Below, in pieces: positions 1 through 6,511 of a stretch of DNA of 7,282 nt. The position numbers and the translations under genes were made by a program. The DNA comes from an uncultured Bacteroides sp. GTDB taxonomy: Bacteria; Bacteroidota; Bacteroidia; Bacteroidales; Bacteroidaceae. Numbering within the stretch: the stretch's first letter is position 1; each line of letters opens with the position of its first letter. Where the stretch lies: NCBI GenBank assembly GCA_900551645.1, contig URWP01000141.1, positions 1-7,282 on the forward strand. Direction: 5' to 3'. Below the pieces are notes generated by a model. It saw only the letters and a program-made list of their open reading frames with translations, had not been told where the DNA came from and did no database searches.

Positions 1-213
1 ACTCTCTACGTCACGGTAGAACCGTGTGTAATGTGTGCCGGTGCCATTGCCTGGGCGCAGATGGGCAAACTGGTCTTCGGTGCCGGAGACGAGAAGCGGG
101 GCTATCGTCGTTATGCTCCCCAAGCTTTGCATCCCAAGACAGAGGTCGTTACAGGGGTTAAGGGGGAGGAATGCGCCCAGCTCATGAAAGATTTCTTCAG
201 GAAAAAAAGATAA
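1..213 (+). CDS. tadA: tRNA adenosine(34) deaminase TadA, 3' part (5' end outside window)
   Basis: Reading frame 1 is open from the first base and ends at TAA 211-213, giving the last 70 residues of a cytidine/deoxycytidylate-deaminase fold protein. The visible stretch starts TLYVTVEPCVMCAGAI, which contains the PCxxC zinc motif (Cys at visible residues 9 and 12). It continues with the family's A-[IW]-x-[AQ] region and a GAGDxKxGY-type segment. The HAE motif that supplies the third zinc ligand and the proton-shuttling Glu lies upstream, outside the window. Family knowledge: TadA converts A34 to inosine in the anticodon of tRNA-Arg(ACG), a cytoplasmic and usually essential reaction. An ATG at 31 is internal to the zinc motif and is not the true start. 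A different deaminase such as guanine deaminase is possible, but the TVEPCxMCAGA context favours TadA. Confidence 0.9.
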   Translation, partial: TLYVTVEPCVMCAGAIAWAQMGKLVFGAGDEKRGYRRYAPQALHPKTEVVTGVKGEECAQLMKDFFRKKR

Positions 214-474
214 GGCTATTTTGAGTTTTCTGTTTTAGGAATTCAGCGTTAGAAATGTTATTTTCGATCTGATTGGAAAAATTTTAAATCAGTCCGTAGA
301 ATTTTTACAATGCAAGTATAATTGCAAATCTTGAAAAGACTAAGCAGGTATTGCTAAGGTGAGGAAATCTGTTAAAAAACAAGCGCTTTTATATGCTCCT
401 CTACACTTTTCCGGTATCGGTGTCTACCCATCTGTGAAAGTGTCTACTGATTTCAGGAGAAGACAAAGTAACTA
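214..474. other. Gene-free stretch downstream of tadA
   Basis: I see no credible reading frame, tRNA or rRNA here. The stretch is AT-rich. It holds an imperfect palindrome at 269-292 (arms CTGATT and AATCAG around a near-symmetric AAAAATTTT core). It also holds an 8-base direct repeat GTGTCTAC at 420-427 and 440-447. A possible stem pairs ACACTTT (403-409) with AAAGTGT (437-443), with a smaller GGTA/TACC pairing nested inside. A convincing Bacteroides promoter was not found on either strand. An untranslated RNA or decayed sequence is possible but unsupported. Confidence 0.5.
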
Positions 475-580
475 TGACAAATGACAATTAATTTTTTCGG
501 TTTTTCTACTCCTCTAATATAAATTATAGGTTTATTCAGAGCTGTTGATGAAGTCAATTGAATTTAATTGTCATTTGTCA
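475..580. repeat. Inverted-repeat (MITE-like) intergenic element
   Basis: A perfect 17-base inverted repeat bounds this 106-base stretch. The left arm is TGACAAATGACAATTAA (475-491) and the right arm is its exact reverse complement (564-580). Pairing extends inwards with one mismatch and two more pairs. The centre holds a second imperfect palindrome, CCTCTAATATAAATTATAGG (511-530), with 7 of 8 stem pairs. The right arm continues as three tandem heptamers of the form NTTGTCA (567-573, 574-580, 581-587), and the left arm carries two head-to-tail TGACAA(A) units. No coding frame is present and no clear target-site duplication flanks it. It lies between the 3' ends of two convergent genes, so it could be a small non-autonomous mobile element, a dispersed intergenic repeat, or a structured bidirectional transcript end. 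Confidence 0.6.
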
Positions 581-618
581 CTTGTCATTGTTCTTTTAAA
601 AGGTAACTTCCTTAAAAT

Positions 619-909
619 CTAGTCTTTAATTTCTTCGAACTCAATGTATTCCCCTTCGTCGTCACCGAAAATCTTCTTTTTGGGCCCTTTGGCTGCTTTC
701 CGGTGATAGCTCTCAGACGAGGTAGCTTCTGTGTATCCGGTGTCGGAATCGGTATTGTTCTGTGGGTTTTCGTAGGATGAAGTGCGGTCAGTACCTGTCA
801 TACGTTTGCCTGCTTTCATGACCGTACCGATGATTTTGGCTAGTATAGACAGGCCAATGATGAGGATGATAAAGACAAAAAAGAGTATAAAACTTAAAAA
901 TCCAAACAT
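619..909 (-). CDS. Small membrane-anchored DUF4834-like protein
   Basis: This is a 96-residue protein with one strongly hydrophobic segment at the N-terminus (about residues 3-24, rich in Phe, Ile and Leu). A basic patch follows (KAGKRM, near residues 32-37). Next comes a polar Ser/Thr/Asn-rich linker, and then a conserved-looking tail with a KKKIF segment and an acidic EYIEFEEIKD terminus. The positive residues after the helix suggest an N-out, C-in anchor with a cytoplasmic tail. The size, layout and acidic tail resemble the DUF4834 family of Bacteroidetes, recognised from memory only; the function is unknown. The gene follows pssA on the same strand with a 58-base gap and no visible promoter of its own, so it is probably co-transcribed with psd and pssA. 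A link to membrane lipid homeostasis is inferred from context only. Confidence 0.75.
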   Translation of the reverse strand: MFGFLSFILFFVFIILIIGLSILAKIIGTVMKAGKRMTGTDRTSSYENPQNNTDSDTGYTEATSSESYHRKAAKGPKKKIFGDDEGEYIEFEEIKD

Positions 910-967
910 AGTTATTGCTTTTAATCACTCATAAACAACAACCGTGCCATCCGAGAAGCATGATGGT

Positions 968-1675
968 TTATGATTTTTTACGAGTCAGAACTGACAGGAG
1001 AATATACCAGAGAATGACCGCCGCAAAACCGCTGAGCCGGAAGATAATCAGTAGCGGAATGCTGACAATCAGGAAAATATAGCTGATTTTATTATGTCCC
1101 CAGGATAAATCCTTGAATTTAAGAGAAAACATGGGTAATTCGGCTACCAGTAACAATGACATGACGACGACCAGTATCAGCAGGTAAATGGCATTGAAGG
1201 TGTCGGATGTGAGCCATGCGTGTTCGCCTACTACAAGAGAACCCCAGAATAGAGCATTGGCCGGTGTTGGCATCCCGATGAAGGAGGTACTCTGCCGTTC
1301 GTCCAGGTTGAATTTGGCCAGTCGGAGAGCCGAGAAGACGGCTATCAGAAAAGCCGTATACGGGAGTAGGTGCGATACGGGTTGGAGCCATTCTGGATAG
1401 TATACTTCCTTAAACAGAGAAAAAGCAATGGCAGCTGGAGCCAGTCCGAAAGTGATGTCGTCGGCCAGGGAATCAAGTTCTTTACCGATAGGTGACGATA
1501 CGTGAAGCAGACGGGCGGTCATGCCGTCGAAGAAATCGAAGACGGCACCCAGCACAATGAACAGAAGTGCGTATTCATACTTGCTCTGGAAGGCCATATA
1601 GCTGGCTATGCATCCGCAGAACAGGTTGCAACTGGTAATGCTGTTCGGCAGGTTCTTCACGATAACGTTTGCCAT
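968..1675 (-). CDS. pssA: CDP-diacylglycerol--serine O-phosphatidyltransferase
   Basis: This 235-residue integral membrane protein catalyses CDP-diacylglycerol + L-serine -> phosphatidylserine + CMP, the first committed step to phosphatidylethanolamine. The CDP-alcohol phosphatidyltransferase signature D-x2-D-G-x2-A-R-x8-G-x3-D-x3-D is complete: D47, D50, G51, A54, R55, G64, D68 and D72. These residues bind the metal and the CDP moiety. The later segment RLAKFN followed by FIGMPTPANA (about residues 118-141) is typical of the serine-specific subgroup rather than phosphatidylglycerophosphate synthase. Several hydrophobic segments follow, the last near residues 198-230, and the protein ends in a basic RKKS. 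The length is normal for the Bacillus-type (type II) enzyme. The start ATG is 8 bases after the psd stop codon, which indicates tight translational coupling in a psd-pssA unit. It is transcribed after psd although its product acts before Psd. Confidence 0.95.
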   Translation of the reverse strand: MANVIVKNLPNSITSCNLFCGCIASYMAFQSKYEYALLFIVLGAVFDFFDGMTARLLHVSSPIGKELDSLADDITFGLAPAAIAFSLFKEVYYPEWLQPVSHLLPYTAFLIAVFSALRLAKFNLDERQSTSFIGMPTPANALFWGSLVVGEHAWLTSDTFNAIYLLILVVVMSLLLVAELPMFSLKFKDLSWGHNKISYIFLIVSIPLLIIFRLSGFAAVILWYILLSVLTRKKS

Positions 1676-1683
1676 GTTCTTGT

Positions 1684-2379
1684 TTATTTAAGTTTTGCGA
1701 TGACGGTTTCGTTTCCGGTGGTCTTCTGTCCCATGGTGACACATACTTCTGTTCCCAGTGGGAGGTATACATCCACACGTGAACCAAATTTAATGAACCC
1801 CATGTGTTCGTCTATGTAGCAATCTTCACCCTTTTCGGCATAAGTGACGATGCGTCTTGCTACTGCTCCGGCTATTTGTCTGGCCATAACGGTTTGTCCA
1901 TCAGGAGTTTCAATAACTACCATAGAGCGCTCGTTTTCGGTGCTGGCTTTGGGTAACCAAGCTTTCATGAAACGTCCGTTATGATGGTCTACGTGCTTGA
2001 TGACTCCGTCTACCGGATACCAGTTGGCATGTACGTTGGTAATGTCCATGAAAATGGAAATCATGAGGCGCCGGTCATGGAAATATTCGTATTCGTCTAC
2101 TTCTTCGATGACTACCACTTTTCCGTCGGCAGGTGCGACAACAACCTTCTCGGTTTCACCCTTGAACAGACGGATGGGGCAACGGAAGAAATTCACCATG
2201 AGCAGGTAGAGTATGATACTGGCTACTGCTATAATATAAAAAGGTATTTTACACTCAATTCCCCAATACAAGATGCCGTTGATAGCCAGCAGCAGGATGG
2301 CACTGGTAATCAGTATGTGTGTACCTTCATGGTGTATGCGGATTTTTTTTAGTTTTTTTATACGGTTCAAATTGGCCAT
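1684..2379 (-). CDS. psd: Phosphatidylserine decarboxylase, short type
   Basis: This 231-residue proenzyme decarboxylates phosphatidylserine to phosphatidylethanolamine. A basic N-terminus (NRIKKLKKIRIHHEG) precedes two hydrophobic segments (about residues 21-40 and 46-63) that hold it on the inner membrane. The catalytic domain shows VAPADGKV (D85), NVHANWYPVDG (H117) and MGFIKFGSRVD with the G199-S200 cleavage pair. In this family self-cleavage before the Ser turns it into the pyruvoyl prosthetic group and splits the chain into beta (1-199) and alpha (200-231) subunits. The length fits the short form seen in Bacteroidetes and rhizobia rather than the roughly 320-residue E. coli enzyme. The ATG chosen puts the basic leader and both membrane segments in frame. 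It lies about 15-20 bases below the predicted transcription start. It is the first gene of the minus-strand unit with pssA. Confidence 0.95.
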   Translation of the reverse strand: MANLNRIKKLKKIRIHHEGTHILITSAILLLAINGILYWGIECKIPFYIIAVASIILYLLMVNFFRCPIRLFKGETEKVVVAPADGKVVVIEEVDEYEYFHDRRLMISIFMDITNVHANWYPVDGVIKHVDHHNGRFMKAWLPKASTENERSMVVIETPDGQTVMARQIAGAVARRIVTYAEKGEDCYIDEHMGFIKFGSRVDVYLPLGTEVCVTMGQKTTGNETVIAKLK

Positions 2380-2400
2380 GACACAGTTTCATTTATCGTG

Positions 2401-2432
2401 CAAAAATACATTTAATTTGAAAACTCTGCAAA
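2401..2432 (-). promoter_or_regulatory. Promoter of the psd-pssA-DUF4834 unit
   Basis: Read on the minus strand, TTTG (2432-2429) is followed after exactly 20 bases by TATTTTTG (2408-2401). This is a full match to the primary sigma factor promoter of Bacteroides (-33 TTTG, -7 TAnnTTTG). Transcription should begin near 2394-2396, leaving a leader of only about 15-17 bases before the psd ATG. No Shine-Dalgarno sequence is evident in that leader, which is common in this phylum. Confidence 0.75.
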
Positions 2433-2520
2433 AAAATGCTTAGAAAATGAACATTTGTTGTGCGATAATATAGGTAAAACCTTCTGTTCTGGATAATTAG
2501 CGTCTGATAGCTTGCCTGCT

Positions 2521-2619
2521 GGAGGTTGGTTGTTTGACAATTGAAAGACTCATTTGAAAACTGATTACAGGTTTATTAAAAGGTCAGAAAATAAGTTCTT
2601 CCCGTCCGGGAGGTTGGTT
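2521..2619 (+). repeat. Direct repeat pair GGAGGTTGGTT upstream of dnaE
   Basis: The 11-base word GGAGGTTGGTT occurs at 2521-2531 and again at 2609-2619, 88 bases apart. In both copies GTTG is followed after 20 bases by an octamer ending in TTTG. This is CTCATTTG (2549-2556) after copy one and TATCTTTG (2637-2644) after copy two. Copy two therefore makes a good Bacteroides promoter and copy one a degenerate version. The repeat may be a duplicated promoter fragment or a pair of regulator sites. Confidence 0.55.
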
Positions 2620-2644
2620 ACTTCGGAAAAAGACGGTATCTTTG
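2613..2644 (+). promoter_or_regulatory. Promoter of dnaE
   Basis: GTTG (2613-2616; three of four -33 bases) is followed after 20 bases by TATCTTTG (2637-2644), a full match to the -7 pattern TAnnTTTG. The predicted start near 2650 gives a leader of roughly 35 bases. A weak ribosome-binding-like AAGGAAA lies at 2670-2676, about 10 bases before the ATG at 2687. Confidence 0.65.
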
Positions 2645-2686
2645 ATACGTTTTTCAAACGGGAAATCATAAGGAAATATACGATAT

Positions 2687-5600
2687 ATGCAGGATTTTGT
2701 TCATTTACATGTTCATACGCAGTATTCTATCCTGGACGGGCAGGCTTCCATTCCCAGGCTGGTAGACAAGGCGATAGCCAACGGGATGCGGGGAATAGCC
2801 GTGACCGACCATGGAGACATGTTCGGTATCAAGGAGTTCTTCAATTATGTGAACAAGAAGAACGGAAGTACAAACGGCGAAATCAAGGATTTGAAGAAGA
2901 AGATAGCTGCCTTGGAGAGCGGAAAGGCTGAATCGGAGAATCCGGAAGCGGAACTGGCCGCTTGTCGTGAGCAGTTGGAAGCAGCCAAGAAGCGGTTGTT
3001 CAAGCCCATCATCGGATGTGAAATGTACGTGGCACGCCGGAGTCTGGAACTGAAAGACGGCAAGCAGGACCAGAGCGGTTATCACCTGGTGGTGTTGGCC
3101 AAGAATCTGAAAGGTTATCACAACCTTATCAAGCTAGTGTCGAAAGCCTGGACCAAGGGATTCTACATGCGTCCGCGAACCGACCGTACCGAACTGGAGA
3201 AATACCACGAGGGATTGATAGTTTGTTCGGCCTGCCTGGGTGGGGAGATTCCTCGGCGCATCACCGCCGGTCAGTTTGCCGAGGCCGAAGAAGCTATCGA
3301 ATGGTACCGGAACCTGTTCGGCGAGAATTTCTACCTGGAACTTCAGCGACACAAGGCGACGGTGGCACGTGCCAACCACGAAACTTATAAGTTACAGGAG
3401 GTGGTGAACAAAAAGCTGATGGAGTATTCGAAAATATACGGCATCAAGCTGGTCTGCACGAACGACGTACACTTTGTGGACGAAGAGAACGCCGAGGCTC
3501 ACGACCGTCTTATTTGTTTGAGTACCGGAAAGGATTTGGACGATCCGAACCGTATGCTTTACACCAAGCAGGAATGGATGAAGACCCGTGAGGAGATGAA
3601 CGAACTCTTTGCCGATGTGCCGGAAGCGCTGGCAAATACCGTGGATATCTGTGATCAGGTGGAGTTCTATTCCATCGATCATGCTCCTATCATGCCTACC
3701 TTCGCCATTCCGGAGGAATTCGGTACTGAAGAGGAATACCGGAAGAAGTTTACGGAGAAGGACCTGTTCGATGAGTTCACACAAGATGAGAACGGCAATG
3801 TGGTAATGGACGAGGCTTCTGCCAAGGCGAAGATAGAACGTCTGGGCGGATATGAGAAACTTTACCGTATCAAGCTGGAGGCCGATTATCTGGCGAAATT
3901 GGCTTATGACGGGGCGAAGCGCCGTTATGGCGAGCAACTTACGGATGAAGTGAAGGAACGTATCAAGTTCGAGCTGCATATCATGAAAACCATGGGTTTT
4001 CCGGGATATTTCCTTATCGTGCAGGATTTTATCTCTGCCGCCCGCAATCAGTTGGATGTTTCTGTAGGGCCGGGACGTGGTTCGGCGGTAGCCTATTGCC
4101 TGGGTATTACGCAGATTGACCCTATCAAGTACGACTTGCTGTTCGAGCGTTTCCTGAATCCGGACCGTATTTCCTTGCCGGATATCGATGTGGATTTCGA
4201 TGATGACGGACGTGGACGTGTGCTGAACTGGGTGACAGAGAAATACGGACAGGAGAAGGTAGCACACATTATTACTTACGGTACGATGGCTACCAAGTTG
4301 GCTATCAAGGATGTAGCAAGGGTGCAGAAGTTGCCGCTCTCAGAATCGGACCGTTTGTGCAAGCTGGTACCGGACAAGATACCGGACAAGAAACTGAATT
4401 TGCCGAACGCCATTGCTTACGTGCCGGAACTTCAGGCAGCCGAAGTATCGTCCGACCCGGTGCTCCGCGATACCATCAAGTACGCGAAGATGCTGGAAGG
4501 AAACGTGCGGAACACAGGTGTGCATGCCTGCGGTACCATTATTTGCCGTGACGACATTACCGATTGGGTACCGGTGAGTACCGCCGATGACAAGGAAACG
4601 GGCGAGAAGATGCTGGTGACCCAGTATGAAGGTTCGGTCATCGAAGATACGGGACTGATTAAGATGGACTTTTTGGGATTGAAAACCTTGTCCATCATTA
4701 AGGAGGCGTTGGAGAATATCAAGCAGAGTAAAGGTGTTATTCTGAACATTGACGAGATTCCTATTGACGACCCCGCTACCTATAAATTATATAGTGAAGG
4801 ACGCACCATCGGTACGTTCCAGTTCGAATCGGCCGGGATGCAGAAGTACTTGCGCGAACTTCAGCCTACCACTTTCGAGGACCTGATTGCCATGAATGCC
4901 CTTTACCGTCCGGGACCGATGGATTATATTCCGGACTTTATCGACCGTAAGCAGGGACGAAAGCCTATCGAATACGATATTCCGGTGATGGAGAAATACC
5001 TGAAGGATACGTATGGTATTACGGTGTATCAGGAGCAGGTGATGTTGCTTTCGCGTCTGTTGGCGGATTTCACCCGAGGTGAATCGGATGCCTTGCGTAA
5101 GGCGATGGGTAAGAAGCTTCGCGACAAGCTGGACCACATGAAGCCGAAGTTCATCGAAGGAGGAAAGAAGAACGGGCACGACCCGAAGGTGCTCGAGAAA
5201 ATCTGGGCAGACTGGGAGAAGTTCGCTTCATATGCTTTCAACAAATCACACGCTACGTGCTACTCTTGGGTGGCTTATCAGACGGCTTATCTGAAAGCCA
5301 ATTATCCGTCGGAATACATGGCAGCTACCATGAGCCGGAACATTTCGAACATCACTGAAATTACCAAGCTGATGGACGAATGTAAGGCGACGGGAGTCAA
5401 CGTACTGGGACCGGATGTGAACGAAAGTAGCTTGAAGTTCTCTGTAAACCGTCACGGTGATATCCGTTTCGGACTGGGAGCGGTGAAAGGGGTAGGTGAG
5501 GCTGCCGTACAGAGTATTCTGGAGGAACGGGAGAAGAACGGTCCGTTCCGGGGCATTTTCGATTTCGTGCAACGGGTGAACCTTTCGGCATGCAACCGGA

Positions 5601-6472
5601 AGAATATTGAGAACCTGGCGTTGGCTGGCGGTTTCGACAGCTTCACGGAAATCAAGCGTGAGGATTTCTTCGTGAAAAACGCCAAGGATGAGAGCTTTTC
5701 GGAAGTGCTGGTGCGCTATGGCAGTAAATATCAGTTGGACAAGGCTGCTGCGGTGAATTCTCTCTTCGGAGGCGACCTTCAGGTGGAGGTGGCTACGCCG
5801 GAGATTGTGAAGGCATCGGCCTGGAGCGATCTGGAACGTCTGAATAAGGAACGTGAACTGGTGGGTATCTATCTTTCGGCCCATCCATTGGACGAGTTTG
5901 CCGTGGTACTGGAAAATGTGTGCAATGTACACATGGCCCAGTTGAATGACTTGACTCCGCTTCAGAACCGTGATTTGGTATTGGGCGGAATTGTGACAGG
6001 GGTACGCGAAGGCTATACCAAGAACGGAAAACCTTACGGAGTGGCGAAAGTGGAAGACTATTCCGGTGTAGCAGAGTTCGCCTTTTTCGGTAACGAATGG
6101 GTGGAAAAGAAGAACTTCTTCTGCGAGGGAATGTTCCTCTTCATGCACGGTAAGTGCCAGCCACGCCAGTGGAAGCAGGATGAATGGGAGGTGAAGATAA
6201 ACACCATCGAACTCCTGCCCGAAGTGAAAGACCGTGTCATAGAAAAGCTGACGGTGACTGCTCCGCTCTCGGCCGTGGACGACGAGATGATTATGGAACT
6301 GGCCTCGCTGGTGAAGGCTCATCCAGGTAATGCCGAACTCTGTTTCTTTATCCGCGATGAGGACGGACAAATGCATGTCAATCTGATGTCGCGCACATTG
6401 AAGGTGAGTGTACAGAAAGACCTGATGAATTATTTAAAAAGCCAACCCCTATTGGAGTATAAAATAAATTAG
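2687..6472 (+). CDS. dnaE: DNA polymerase III subunit alpha
   Basis: This 1261-residue replicative DNA polymerase catalyses chromosomal strand synthesis as part of the Pol III holoenzyme. Domains in order: the PHP domain (about 1-270) carries H8, H10, D17, H42, E112, H133, C183, D260 and H262, apparently all nine metal ligands. A charged coiled-coil insertion at about 58-104 splits it. The palm and catalytic core show GPGRGSAVAY (461-470), LPDIDVDFD with catalytic D499 and D501, and MDFLGL with D661, the third Asp. The segments FQFES (711-715) and YRPGPM (740-745) are also typical of the family. A helix-hairpin-helix lies near 929-944 (GLGAVKGVGEAAVQSI). A clamp-binding-like VNSLFGG follows at 1023-1029, then an OB fold at about 1097-1180 and a short C-terminal domain. 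The start matches the conserved F-V-H-L-H-x-H-T opening. The PHP and core motifs identify DnaE, not PolC, which carries an inserted exonuclease. No frameshift is seen. Confidence 0.97.
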   Translation: MQDFVHLHVHTQYSILDGQASIPRLVDKAIANGMRGIAVTDHGDMFGIKEFFNYVNKKNGSTNGEIKDLKKKIAALESGKAESENPEAELAACREQLEAAKKRLFKPIIGCEMYVARRSLELKDGKQDQSGYHLVVLAKNLKGYHNLIKLVSKAWTKGFYMRPRTDRTELEKYHEGLIVCSACLGGEIPRRITAGQFAEAEEAIEWYRNLFGENFYLELQRHKATVARANHETYKLQEVVNKKLMEYSKIYGIKLVCTNDVHFVDEENAEAHDRLICLSTGKDLDDPNRMLYTKQEWMKTREEMNELFADVPEALANTVDICDQVEFYSIDHAPIMPTFAIPEEFGTEEEYRKKFTEKDLFDEFTQDENGNVVMDEASAKAKIERLGGYEKLYRIKLEADYLAKLAYDGAKRRYGEQLTDEVKERIKFELHIMKTMGFPGYFLIVQDFISAARNQLDVSVGPGRGSAVAYCLGITQIDPIKYDLLFERFLNPDRISLPDIDVDFDDDGRGRVLNWVTEKYGQEKVAHIITYGTMATKLAIKDVARVQKLPLSESDRLCKLVPDKIPDKKLNLPNAIAYVPELQAAEVSSDPVLRDTIKYAKMLEGNVRNTGVHACGTIICRDDITDWVPVSTADDKETGEKMLVTQYEGSVIEDTGLIKMDFLGLKTLSIIKEALENIKQSKGVILNIDEIPIDDPATYKLYSEGRTIGTFQFESAGMQKYLRELQPTTFEDLIAMNALYRPGPMDYIPDFIDRKQGRKPIEYDIPVMEKYLKDTYGITVYQEQVMLLSRLLADFTRGESDALRKAMGKKLRDKLDHMKPKFIEGGKKNGHDPKVLEKIWADWEKFASYAFNKSHATCYSWVAYQTAYLKANYPSEYMAATMSRNISNITEITKLMDECKATGVNVLGPDVNESSLKFSVNRHGDIRFGLGAVKGVGEAAVQSILEEREKNGPFRGIFDFVQRVNLSACNRKNIENLALAGGFDSFTEIKREDFFVKNAKDESFSEVLVRYGSKYQLDKAAAVNSLFGGDLQVEVATPEIVKASAWSDLERLNKERELVGIYLSAHPLDEFAVVLENVCNVHMAQLNDLTPLQNRDLVLGGIVTGVREGYTKNGKPYGVAKVEDYSGVAEFAFFGNEWVEKKNFFCEGMFLFMHGKCQPRQWKQDEWEVKINTIELLPEVKDRVIEKLTVTAPLSAVDDEMIMELASLVKAHPGNAELCFFIRDEDGQMHVNLMSRTLKVSVQKDLMNYLKSQPLLEYKIN

Positions 6473-6480
6473 TATATTTG
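6451..6480 (+). promoter_or_regulatory. Promoter of trxA, overlapping the end of dnaE
   Basis: TATATTTG (6473-6480), directly after the dnaE stop codon, is a full match to the Bacteroides -7 pattern TAnnTTTG. A -33 candidate ATTG (6451-6454) lies 18 bases upstream inside the last codons of dnaE, slightly closer than the ideal 19-21. Transcription would start near 6486, about 25 bases before the trxA ATG. Confidence 0.6.
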
Positions 6481-6511
6481 CCGTAGATAATTTTAAAATA
6501 ATGATTGAATT

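Larger units (their letters stand above)
2380..2686. other. Divergent regulatory region between psd and dnaE
   Basis: This region contains no credible gene; an open frame that begins at 2554 and runs into dnaE in another phase is a shadow. It holds a strong minus-strand promoter for psd (2401-2432) and a plus-strand promoter for dnaE (2613-2644). It also holds an 11-base direct repeat, GGAGGTTGGTT (2521-2531 and 2609-2619), whose second copy contains the -33 element of the dnaE promoter. A short GC-rich palindrome sits at 2598-2613, overlapping the second copy. The two promoters are separated by about 180 bases, so the divergent genes need not share operators. Confidence 0.7.

Noticed and set aside
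269..292. Palindrome after tadA as a terminator
   Set aside because: The stem is AT-rich with a central mismatch and no run of T follows it on the plus strand, so a rho-independent terminator is not supported.
594..617. Possible terminator hairpin just after the DUF4834-like gene
   Set aside because: The AAGG/CCTT stem is only four pairs before a bulge and is not followed by a T run on the minus strand.
1981..2352. 123-codon plus-strand frame antisense to psd
   Set aside because: It is opposite the conserved psd membrane and catalytic segments. It has no promoter or domain and is a shadow.
2598..2613. GC-rich CCCG-TC-CGGG palindrome as an attenuator
   Set aside because: The loop would be too small without opening pairs. 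It lies upstream of the predicted dnaE start site, so it would not be in the transcript, and no T run follows.
2554..2931. 125-codon plus-strand frame across the dnaE start
   Set aside because: It overlaps dnaE in another phase and spans the dnaE promoter. Its translation (Cys, Gly and Arg-rich) has no family resemblance, whereas the dnaE frame starts with a perfect PHP motif.
3392..4267. 291-codon open frame on the minus strand inside dnaE
   Set aside because: It is antisense to the DnaE PHP-palm region. The translation shows no motif, and the frame is explained by dnaE codon bias.
5246..6376. 376-codon open frame on the minus strand inside dnaE
   Set aside because: It lies wholly antisense to well-conserved dnaE motifs, has a composition rich in His, Arg and Gln typical of shadow frames, and shows no recognisable domain or promoter.
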